Of a stretch of DNA of 64,000 bases, positions 35,201 to 48,000 are shown piece by piece. The notes beneath the pieces were generated by a model that did not search any database, was not told the DNA's origin, and saw only the letters and a program-made list of their open reading frames with translations. Every line of letters begins with the position of its first letter. Positions within the stretch are counted from its first letter, which is position 1. Position numbers and translations under genes: made by a program. Origin of the DNA: Cristatella mucedo (taxonomy: Eukaryota; Bryozoa; Phylactolaemata; Cristatellidae); the NCBI GenBank assembly GCA_009760855.2, contig WPIO01000005.1, positions 614,501 to 678,500 of the forward strand, read 5' to 3'.

Positions 35201-38200
35201 GATAGACATCAGGTTCTTGTCAGGTACTATGCACATGAATTATATTTTTATTTAGATGCATGTAAAAAGATCCATATGCACCGGGCTATTAGAAAGGGTC
35301 TTGAGATGCGAAAGCACTAGTCTGATAGTGATATAAAATATGGATACCAAACATGAAGCCCATTAAAAGTCTCCTTAAGCTGAGCCCTGAGTTAGTTCTC
35401 GTTGACCTGAACAGGCTCCCAGTCAAGTTATATATCGACTTCAAGATATGTAAATCACTTTTACATCCATTTATTTTTGGCTCCAGCCTCCCTATCAGAT
35501 CTACTCTTCCACCAGGCTAAGCATAGTGTCACCAGCTTTTCTGAATCTAATCGTTTAGCTACACATCATACGAACCTCAAACCCTTCGGAGACTGTGCCT
35601 TTAGTTCGTATGCTCCCAAAGCCTGGAACTCTCTTCCGACTGGCGTCACGACATCCCCTAACTTAACATTTAAAAAGAAGCTAAAACACATCTATTTATC
35701 ACAGCATTTATTGAGTCCATGTGATTCGTCCTTTGTGTGCTTATGCATGCTGCCACTGCATGCTGCCACTAACCATATTTGCATGTCGACTCGGTGCATA
35801 TCATCTCTAACCATATTATGCAAGTTGACTTTAAACATGCTACCACTCAACATTCGATCACGCTTCCTTTGAAGCAAATGTAAGTGCCAAGAAAGAGATT
35901 GAGTTCTCTGAGGATGCTATAACAAATGTAGTATTATCCTCTTTTGGAGATGTTGCCCATCACTGATTGACTGGTTCTGACACAATTCGACCAGCCTTTT
36001 TAGAAGGCCCAGCCCCTCCCAACGAATTCTTGGATATGCCAATGGCATTTAAGATAAATTGTAGCCGATTTCTATCAGCAGTCCAAAGTCACATCGAGAC
36101 AACTGCCAACTTCTAGAAACTCAATCACTACAGCAAGCATTCCAGCCCGAACCAGAATGTCAATCAAGTCAAAATCATGCAAGGATGCCATGCATACGAA
36201 TACAGCCCTGCATGCAACAGGCCACAAGAGAATGAGTGACACGTGGCATAGCATTGCTAGCTCCAAACTCACATCTGCACATGGCTTGGCGCACTGACCT
36301 GCTTCTTCTTTGATGTTCACTGTCTTATCATGAGCACCATGTTTCAAGATAAGCTGTTCGAGGTAGAAAAATGTCCTCTTGTGTGATGTCTACAGCCAAT
36401 CAACAGACACACATTAGCAGTCCAGTCAAAACAGGTTCATAGCACCTACCATGCAATTTTCAGCACTGGCTACGCCAATAAACAATGAACATTGAATCCT
36501 GCCCACCTATATAATTGCCAGTGCTGAGCACATAAGACGTATACAATGCCTGACCTAGGATGCAGGGGGTGCTTGCCCTTCCCCCATAGCAGGGTAGCGA
36601 TCTGGGCCACCACCAATTCCTTTACCGTCTATCACTAAAGACGAAATCATGTCCTACTATAGTATCAAATAAACAAAATGACCGTGTGCTGTAGTTTTTC
36701 ATTAGTTGCGGGTCTTATCCCTACATGAAAATATTGTGAGTCTTGGCCCCTACATGAAAGCCCTGGCTCTGCTTCTAGACTGACAATAACACTATGTTTA
36801 GCTGATTTAACAGCCTCATTTGTAAAACGACAGAAGAGCCGCTTGCAGTTGGCAATAAAGGATCTCCCACTTCAGGATATGAAGCAACGACCTCGGTCGT
36901 GAAGAGCGAGCACCTTACCCCATGGGCTATCACGGCCCATCATACACACTCAGGCACAAAAGTATTTATGAGGATGAATAGGTGCCACCACCTAACCGCT
37001 ATCCCATCAGTTAATCGACTTGCTCTTCGTGTAACAGCACTGAAAACCTGCGCATGAGGGGTTTTAATATTTTCCATTATCAGAACTAAGGTTATACTAA
37101 TGGGTACTTCCATCAATAGGAAGTCGGACCACCCCTGTTCTTTATAACTTCCTGTATTCTTCAGGGCATTTACTCAGTCTGCTTTTGGTAAGCATCCGGA
37201 GAACCTCCAAGAGTGAATAGTTACTAAGCAGACTGTGTCTAATGCACCTCGCAAATACTTTTGCAGGTGAGGGAACAGGAAACCGGGCACCTGCACTATC
37301 CTTGTAGCAAGACATTAATTCAACAAGCAGACCAACAACAATCACTTAAAAGGAAACCTCAAAACTCCATTCACATCCACGGGTGTAACTTCTGCAAATG
37401 ACACAGTGCCGTCAAGGCTATCAGATCATCGGGCGAACAGACTGAGTTGGTAGGACTCTCGTCACTCGTAGTGGTCTGCTTTGCAAACATGACATTTTCT
37501 TTTTCGTTCTGGCACTACAATATCCTCTTGGGATACTAAGCATTACACAAGCTAGCTGATGGCATTCAGCTGCATCTTGTTTTTTAAATCTCGAGACTCC
37601 ACTAGTTTCTCAAGCCACGTGGATCCAGAAAACTAAGGGAGACATTTGTGATTCTCTAAGCTCACTGTGTCCACATTATATTTGCAGCCATCTTTGTACT
37701 CCACAACCTGTCCTCAGCACTTTTTGCTGAGCATTGCAGCCTTGGGCTAGAAGTGAAAACGGTGGTCTAGAAGGCGGCCTAACATTAAACTATTGCGGTC
37801 CACCGAGTGCATATCCTGTATTTACAATGCTAGAGAAACAAAAAAGGTAGCATGAGACTTAGGCCTAGCAAAAATTTGGTCTTGGAATCTGGGCCGGAAA
37901 GAGGTGTTCCCACTAACTCGGTATAACGCAATTTTTCGAATTACATCACACGACATGGGGTAGATAGCTAAAGTCGTTCGAAAGGGATATCTTCAAACGA
38001 AGATGACAGGAAGCTTCCAAACATACCTTCTGTCGAACTTGCACAACCGATTTCCAATAATCCTTGGCCTCAGTCCTATGACAATCGTCACACATTTGGT
38101 TATTAACCACGAATTCAACGACAAAGACTTGCTGCAGGATGGCTCCATTCATAACCTGCAATAAAATATTACTCTCTTCAAACAGCTCAAACTTGGTCAA

Positions 38201-41200
38201 TAGGGATAACCTACTGGACGGGACTCTGCCTTCATGCCGAAAGGCAGGCAAATCTGATCCCGTCGTCTGCTAATTCGAGCAAGTTGAAGACTACAACATT
38301 AGCCAGTATAAACATTGGAAGGATTACCATAATAACAGAATTACCGTTTAAATCTCCAACAAAGGCCTGTTTAAAGGTCCAGTCAACACGGCAATTAATA
38401 AACCATGCACAACTAAAAAATATCTACATTGTATGTTGTGCTAGATAGAAAGCATCTAAAACGTCAGCTTTACATAAGCTCTCACGAGTGCACCATCGTT
38501 ACAACCGTGGGACGATTGGTCTGGAGGACTACTAAGAGCTCAGGCATCTGATTTTGCAAAGAGGTCGACAGCAATGGTGGCCATGCAATCTGCCTAAGCA
38601 TTCCACTGTGTAGGCAAGCATTACACAAGCAGAGTCACTTTCGGTATACGACAGTGTGCTAAGTGGATTAAGAGTATGGTAGACCCCCTGAATCGCGTTG
38701 GCATAAGTGAACCGATGGCCGATAGGCATTGCGATAGGTTGGGGGGTTGGCATTTCTGGAGAGGGACCTGCGATGCCAGCCCAGCGACAACAGCAACGAG
38801 ATGCAGCAACGGTAACTAAGCTGACATCTGGGTGAAGATATCGTGCACACTTCGCTATCAGCTGCATACTCCTTTTTGATGCTTACATAAAAAACGTCAC
38901 TGTGTGCAGTATAAGGTAAAGCACACTGACCGAAGGTGCCTAGCAGAGGTCATACACGACAGCCTCCTTGCATGCAACACCTGGCTATGCCTTTTTGGCC
39001 AGCAGAAGACAATCAGTGGCAGCAGGTAGAGAAATGAAGGAATCGCGTCAAGAAAAGACAGGTCTAGATGCCACAAGAGATCGTATGTTCACATGCACCA
39101 AAGAATAGACATACAAACGCGTAAATCCAAAAGCAGCCTGCATGGGGAAGGCAGACATTGTAAGTATGGACGCAAAAACTATTCCTGTGTGGCTCAGTAT
39201 ACAACAAAAGGAGTGAAGAGATGTTGCTCAGCAATTTCAACCAAGTCCTATTTAAAAGATAATATTGATAATACATTATAGTGCCCACGGAGAACTTAAT
39301 CTCTTTCTAGGCAGTTTACATGAGCTGTAAGGAAGCATGATCCACCGAATCAAAATTAGATCTCAATGACTTTAAACTTAGTATGTAGTATTACGACAGG
39401 TAAATGGTCAAGTAGACAGTACTAAAAGTCCGACTATGCAGCCTTTATGGCCCAGCACCCTTTCCAGTAATTCAGGAAGCATACGTCTCGTTATGGTCTA
39501 GCTAGCTTAAGGTGATTTCAGGGCAACGAACAAAGCAATTGCTCCATTCCGACATACGATACACAGGTTGCAAGTATTTAGCTACATGCAAAATCTCGAA
39601 ATAAAGCTACTTTGTAGTAAGTTCAAGATCAGCACTACAGCATTACTGGACGATACGAAGCAAGCTAGCACATACACCCAAATACAAAAGTTGACGGTCC
39701 GGATTAGCTCAATTACTGCCTTTTTCTACGCTCCCGATTGGACCAGAGCTGGTTCTGTCAGCAAATTACTGGATGCCCAAGTATGAACTGCCAAGACAGT
39801 AGGGTAACTAATGGATAATATGCCCAAAATTAGCCAAAGACCATCTAAACTTCTTTAAAAATAGCTATTTTGGCCAGACTAGGGCCTCGAGAAACGACCC
39901 TTCACCAGTTCATCATGGAGCTGTGATGCTGCGCACGAGCCGGAACTGTACAGAGAACCCACTGAGGATTACTTATTTCGCCAGAAAAAGCCCACCAGTC
40001 ATGCATAAGGTCACCGAACTGTCGAGCTTACTCTCGAACGGTCAAATTATTGCTACTTTATCGATTCCGAAGAGTATGGTTTCGTCCAACATAAAGAAGA
40101 TAGAGAAGACTAGGTGCCCCGAAAATGCTACTTGGTCGGGCCGGCCCGTGCTACCAACAGGTGGAAAACGTCATCCTACAAGTTGGAGGCATTAAATAAC
40201 TGTTTTGTTTCGGTGGAAGCTTTTGTTAATAGTCTGCATGCATCGTTTAGTAAGCGAGTTGGTGGTGACACTGTCAAAAGGTGATTAGATGAGGCTGCAT
40301 TCTCGAGTTGCCAAGAGAAAACCTTCTGTCGGCAATGAAGTCGCTTACAGTGTGCACAGGCTCTCGAATCCATTGGACTGCTGACGAAATATGGCAAGAG
40401 TTATATGGAGTGACAAAAGCTAAATAATGCCGTGCCTTGACGACCAACGAAGCCCACTCACCCAATTGCCTGCAGCCAACGGTCAAATTTGGAAGAAAAG
40501 GTATGTGGGGGGGGGGGGAGCTTCAGCTGAAATGGTGTCGGAAACCTGCACAGCATTTCGGTCATCAAAGCCTAAAACGTCTATTTTGACCTTCAAAACG
40601 TAGGACTACCAAGTGCTATGGCACTTGTGGATTGGAATATATTTTCTAGCAGGACAACTATGCAAAAAACACTGCAGTCAAAGTTACTATTTTTTTTGGA
40701 AAAATTTGTCAGAATTCGGTTACCTACCAGTGACGGTTATGGACTAGCCAAGTCAGTCACCTGACCTTAACCCAATCGAGCAATTGTGGCATGAAGTCCA
40801 GCTACGGTTATGGCAGCTGGCCTTCAGTATCACGACTATTGCTCCACTTTTTGTTTACTTGCAACAAGCCTGGGCTAGTACAAAAAAGGCCGACATTTTC
40901 AAGCGTTTGATCAGCTCCATGTCTGGGCGAGTCCGGCAGAATCTTGCCAATAAAGTAGGTGCAACGTCATATTAGCACAATAAATTAAATATGCTGTTAT
41001 AGTTGCAAGAACACGTTGCTTTTTCTCATTTTAATCAGCTCGCATACCTTTGGTTACTCAAGCATTCGATATTTATTCGACATGCCGGTGAGTAGGGAGC
41101 CGTCATGGTGGCTGCCCCAGCCGTCCAAATACTTCTGCGTTTGGTGCCTAGGCTTCAGGCCTACACATGGAACTGCAGCTACACGATTCAGCTTTTCTAT

Positions 41201-42033
41201 TACAACATCTCAAAGCTGAAAAAGCTAGCCAGATCAAACGAATTTGGCCAAAATCACCACAGAAAATTATGGACACCAGAGGAAGTTGTGCCAGTTGGTC
41301 ATACAAGAGTTAGCGTTGGTCTTACAAGCTCACAGTTCGCAGTTGCCACATTACACCACTTCTTGCCGACCTGCACTGGCTACCAGTCAAGCAAAGGATT
41401 GACTTCAAGGTTTTGTCGCTCACTTTTAGGTCATTTCATTCTTTGGCTCCAGCCTATCTCTCAGATCTACTCCCCCCACTAGGCCAACCATCGTACCACA
41501 TGCTTTTCGAAATCCAACAGTCTAGAAATACCTCGTACAAACCTCAAGTCCTTTGGAGACCGTGCATTTAGTTCGAATGCTCCCAGAGCCTGGAACTACC
41601 TCCCGACTTGCGTCAGATCATCCCCTGACTTGACCACATTTAAAAAGAATTAAAAAACTCACCTACTTAGGACAGCATTTAGTGGGTCCCTGTGATTCGT
41701 CCTTCACGTGCTTATGCGTGCTGACACTGTGCATGCTGCCACTAACCAGATTTGCATGGTGACCCTGTGCATGTCACCCCTAACCATGTTATTCATTTTG
41801 TTTGTTTATCAAGCATGATTTTACTCACCATTCAATTGCATTTCCCCTTGCAGCAAATGTAAAGCGCCTAGAGAGAGAGATTAAGTTATCTGAGGGCGCT
41901 TTATCAAGTGCATTATTATTATTATTATTATTATTTTTATTAGATCGTCTGATGTCCTTCAGGCGGCTAATGCAAGCGTTGCAACACTGTAGCAGAGTCG
42001 TCCAGTCATTTGCAGCCCTAACTCTGAGCGCGC

Positions 42034-42075
<42 letters not shown>

Positions 42076-45000
42076 GAACGGACATACACACACAAACACA
42101 CATACAGAGCTATGCATGCACAAACGGAAGGCAGCACAGACACAATCAAACTAGGCAAGCCAGCCACGAAGAGGGAAAATGATGATATTTTTATGTAACT
42201 TCCCAGCAGCATAGACAGGTCGTCATGCTACTAATTCCTTGTTAGGCAAGGGATACACTTGCAAGGATCTGAGAATGTCGGGTTAAAACTAGACAATAAT
42301 TTGTAAAGAAAACTTTGTAGTGTCCTCGGAGTATAAGCCACAATGCCTAGAAAAACCCTTTGGAAGTGGCAGGACCAGACACTGTCCAGACTAGCCATTA
42401 CACCTGTGCCAGAGAGACACGTAGGCAGCAAGCACCACAAGGATAGAAGCACCACACCCTCACAGTTTAGCAAACTCCGAAACATGGCGGCCAGCACCGC
42501 TCGGTGAAGCCTGACTGGTTGGCTCAGGGGTGGGAGAGCAGTGGCAAGTGTGCCAAGCAAGCCATCCAACGGACAGCACCATGTACATCGACATGCACGC
42601 TCTGCTGAGCACTGAGCAGTATGGTACAAGTGCATCGGTTGCATATTGTACAAGTGCATTTTAAACGCCAATTAGAGTGGTGACCCAGTTTCGAAATGAT
42701 ACACCAGTTCATCCAATCTTGCCAGCAAGCTCCAATTGAGGTACAGAGCTAACAATTCCACAGAAACTTGCAACTGCTAAAGAGTTGCATATTAGCGAGA
42801 CTACGACGAGGTACACCCTGAAGATTTTTTTTCAAGCATGATTTTACTTACCATTTAATTGCATTTCCCTTTGCAGCAAATGTAAAGCGCCTAGAAATAG
42901 ATTAAGTTCTCCGAGGGCGCTTTATCAAGTGCATTATTATTATTATTATTAAAATGGCTAGGGCTGTGTACCGTGGAATACGTAAGATAAAGAGTGAAGC
43001 TTTGAAACATCATTTCACTCTCGCAAGGGCTCATGCTCAAAGCCTGCAGGCTGTTATTGGGACGCATGTTGGTAAGGATAAGATAAGGGGGTAACTAGAC
43101 GAACAAGATATGTTTGTTCGGATATAAAAAAAGCTGCTTCTGTTCACCGAGCATAAAGCAGTTCATTCGAAGTGGGCTAGGGCAAGAGCACACTGGGTCC
43201 ACGAAGACTGGAGGGATGAGAGTAAATTCTTCATTTTTGGGAATTGCAAATGCATGCAGTAGGTACACTTCGTCGCCACAATGAAGGTTTTAACTATAAT
43301 TGCACGCAGAACACCTATTTAACTAAAATTTAGCTGCAAAGGGTTCACGGTCCGGGGAGCTTCTGCAGTGATGGGCTAGGCATCGTGCATCAGATATCGA
43401 GCATCATGAAGCAAGACAATTACTTAGAGCTGCTCCGGAATATGGCAGCACCAAGCCTGACGAGGCTTTTCGGAGAATTTTATTTACCAACAGGACATAC
43501 AAAATACTAGCTGACTTAACAGCCTCTTTTGTGTAGCGACAGAAGAATCTTAGAGGCTATCACAATGGCTTGCAGCAGCAATATATGATCGCCCACCACA
43601 GGAGTCGAACCCACGACCTCGGGACCGAATTAGTGTGCCACCATGGTTCACCTCTGAACCTAAGCACATGGCTGAGCAACACAGTTGACTATGCTTTACG
43701 GCTCATTATGCTAATGAAGTGGCCTAGTCGATCTCAGGATCTTAATCTTGAACATTTAGGAGTCGTGACAGCCCAGGAGGCAAGGTGCTTGCTCTCCACG
43801 ACCCAGGTAGCGAGTTCGAATCATGCAGTGGGCGATACTTTATTGCTAACTGCAAGTGGTGGTGATAACCGTTAGGGCTCTTCAGCTGCTATAAAAATTA
43901 GGCTGTTAAATCAGCTAATATTTTGCTTTGTTCTTGGGACGAACTGAACTGAAGGCTCAGAGTACAGATGGCCTAAATCTTCTAGGAAGGCATGCTTTTA
44001 TCCAATTTACATGATGTTCGAAAAACAATGTTTGTGAAGGCCTAGTTGACTCTGTGCCCGACCGGTGAAGATGGGTGATCACTAATCGTAGTTTTGCAAC
44101 TGCATTTTAGCACTAGAAATCAATAAACTTGTACTGAAACCTTTATATGCTGCCTGGGCTCATTTTAAATACCGGGCATGATTACAGCATAAGGTTTTTA
44201 CACCAGAATCAGTACTTATAGGGTCCAGCAGCAATTTACTTGACATAGCTGATAGCTCTGCGCAGTTTCGGTCTCAGCCCCCCTTCTTCTCACAATCTAC
44301 ACCCTCCCCCTGGCTGATGTCACTGCCAACCAAACACAATATTGAACATACATTTCTCCCTCGATGACACTCAGCCTTGCACATTACCTCACTTAATTCC
44401 TATGCAGCCTATATTGATGGCGTTTGCATTTGGATGGCCATTAACTTAAGCTTAACAACGAACGATATGACCGAACCGAGCATTATTCACAATCTGGAAG
44501 ATCTCACCCCCAAGATTAGATCATGTAACAATGCTCCACTGACGTCAGCTGCATGCTGGGCGTGCTGTTCCAAAACCACTTGTGATTGATTGGATAAGCA
44601 CACTACCTCCACTGTCAAGTCGGCCCTCTTTCAACCGATAAACTTCACCACAATCAGGTTGTGCTTTGACACGAATATGACAGTCGCACTATTTCAAGTA
44701 TTTGTGACATCGCTTCCAGATTACTGCAGTTCCCTTCAACCAGGCTACTGACCTTCGCCCTTACACGACTGCAACTGGTAAAAAACTCAGCCTCTCGTGA
44801 GATTTGTCACCGATGGCATAGCTGCCACATCAACTACTTATGTCCGAGCTTCAGCGCCTTATCTCAAATCGATTTTAAGATCCTCTTCGTGACCTCCAGG
44901 TCGCGTAACTTGCCTGCACTCGCCTATCAATCGGACCTTGCTACTCCAGTGCCCCCCTCTCTCTCTCTCTCTTTCACACACACTCTGTCGCAGCACCCAC

Positions 45001-48000
45001 TCGATGGCTTCTATTCGGCTTACTGCTCCTCGTGCTAAATTAAAATGATTTGGGGATCGAACCTTTAGTTCGTATGCATTTAACGTCCGGAAATTGCTTC
45101 GGACTTCCGTCAGCACCACCACTGACTTCGCTGAAGTCTCAGCAAAAGATGCACTCTTTCTGCCCGACTTTTTCTGGAGGTCGGGTCGTCTCTTTTTGTT
45201 GTTGTTGTCCCTTTGTGTTTTACATGCTTACCCACGTATAATTCAGGGGTCCTACCAACCATATCGGCCGTGTGTGTCCTATTATACGCTTCTGCGTGTT
45301 AGTCTAAGCATAATATTAGTGCGCTTTTGCAAGCTTAAATTAGCAGGATACGTTGCTTTCATTTACTATTACTTATTGCTACTCTTAGATGCAGCTGTAA
45401 AGCTTTGCAGAGACACAGATCTCTTTTGATGCTAAACTAAGGGCCATTATTATTAATATTCTTAAACCAGATTACCCGATAGCACAGCCCAGAACCTCGC
45501 CAAGGCAGTCACTACAGTTGTTTCCATATCCACTATCTGCATTACTTCATCTCTGGGTTAAAAAAAGATGTTCATATATCTGTCTCATCTTTGTTCTCGT
45601 CAGACGGCAGAGAGCTAGGCGATAGCGATGAACAATTTGCAAATCATGCACCAGCTCCCAGAGGGCAGACGCAGACGACCCAAGAGCAGATGCTGGCTTG
45701 CAGATACTGATAGGTAGACACGAGGATGCTGAGGGTACCTTCTGGCAGCAAGGGTCTAGGCCACTGCAGAAGCAGGGAAGGGAAGATGGGAGTGACAGGC
45801 CGGTGCATGTAGGCAAGAAAACTACATGATTGACAGAGTTCAAGTCGCCGACACTGTACAGAGCTCAGACCGAACAGCATACCAGTAACGATCAACCAAC
45901 TATGGCTCTGATTATGTAAATGACTTTCGTACATCCCCATTCGACGGTGTGTCATTAGCCAAGTAATCGCTACATCACCTACCTCTTTCTCTATCGTAAG
46001 TTTCAATTTCAGTCGTTTTGAATGTGGCTCGGTCCATAGAAAACCAGCATCGACGAGACGGACCTAAGCAACACACGAACGTCTTGTTAGTGCCTGCATG
46101 CTGTCACATGCATTAAATGAACTACTATCGCATATCTTTCATGCACAGTACAATCTCGAAAAAAAGCCGATGAGATCGACAGAACACTTAATGCATGGGA
46201 AATCAGGCAAATAGCATAGTTATGACACTCATCGGAAGGCACCAAATTTGGCTAGGAGTCTCCCAAAGGGGAGCATATATGCACAGACACCAGCATCGGG
46301 GTTGCACCACCATACAGCAACAAAAGCAGTTTTGGGCACACATCACACTAAGCACTCCAAGCTAGTCATTACCCAACCATTTCAAAGCTGCCACTGGTTG
46401 CTGCTACTTAATTTGGTGCTTGAAGCCAGTACTAAGAAAGATTTGAACAATAAATTAATTGACAAACCATCTTAAATAGGGCAGTCTATCTAAGAGAATG
46501 TACCATAGGAAACAACTAAATATGTAGCTCAAATCAGCCACGTGGTCACAAAACCTTTTCAGGGGCCGAAGTACCAGTACAGAGATGCAGTATTAAAAGA
46601 GGCCAGTTACGTTGGTACCAAAAAGCACAATCACACGACGTTCGTGCACCGCCATGCTAGCTTGTTTAATAAATACAAAATAACCAACGTACGCTGTCTA
46701 CGCAGCTTTGGCACAAGATTTTGTGTGTGAAGATATTTCGTTGCAACACATCACTGACATGTCTTTGAGATAGCACATTAAGCTATGGCGGTTGCTGAAG
46801 AGATTTTTAGCATAACAATACAACAGTTAAGAGCTTCCTTCGTAAAGATAGAAATAGCATGAACTAGCCAGGCGTGGCTACGGTGAAGCCGCAGACTTTA
46901 AATGGTTCTGAACTGTGGACGACATCACTAACGGGTCACCCATATAAACGGATAATTTTCTAAAATGGTCACACGTTGAGACAATATACAATTTATCTTG
47001 ACTACTTATTTTGTATAGTGCTCTAAAAGAACTCAACCTCCATCCAGGTGCCTAACATGTGAAGCAGGGTTCGAGCTCACGACCTTGGTCGGCAAACGCA
47101 AGCATTTTAAAACCTGCTCAAGCCAAGGGGCACCTGGGTGTCTAAGCACATATGACCACTATCGTGCAATGAAAATCGCCAGCATCCATAAATGAATTAT
47201 CACATATTTTGAAGTTTTTGGTGAGGCATCCCGAAGATTCTTTAGTGATAAAGACCACGCTGCAGAAAGGCTGTGTGGATGCCTATTAGCATAAGAGGCC
47301 AATGTCTTCGACCATTTCCAGACAACTAATTCAAACCGAAAGTAAGATGCTGCAACAGGCCAATAGCCTATGAAGTAATAAACGACGGTTGAGATTTCCT
47401 ACCTCGGCAGCCGACAAAAATAGGCCCTACAAGAGCCAAACAATGCCTACAATCTGACGTTAGGCAGATGCAAGCCGACGTCATAATTATAATTGACTTC
47501 AAAATATGACAAAGCATTTGAAAGCACTGTATACTTTCCAACCAAGTGTGGGTCAACTGCAACACAAAAGAAGCCAGGTAAAAATCTTGGTGCGTTTCGG
47601 GGGGGGGGGAGGTCTCACAGTCAACGCAGTATATGGTACATGACTGCAGCAACAAGACAAACAAAGCAAGTGACTCTAAAAGGACATAAGTCATTTGGGC
47701 AAGTACAGGCAATGCAGAGGAGCACAGCTGACCACCTATTAATGCCTACTCACCCCCTTAAGTCCCTTAAGTTTCTTCAGGCAGAGAGAGAGCAGCTCTC
47801 TAGACTCCAGAGCAGCTGCAATCCACTGAGCCGGTGGCTGCAGATACCTTAAAAAAATAATCAGGGGGGAAGAGCAATAATGCAGGATGACCGAAAGTCT
47901 CAAACAGAAATATGACAATAAACACGACATGACATTGAAAAAGTAGCATACAGTATCGATGCAGATACACGTATATATGCCGAGCTGGTTTGGTACAGTG

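Noticed and set aside
41825-42212. Cys/Val-rich minus-strand frames and Thr/His-rich plus-strand frame
   Set aside because: Both are readings of the (CA)n microsatellite and the LINE 3' end.
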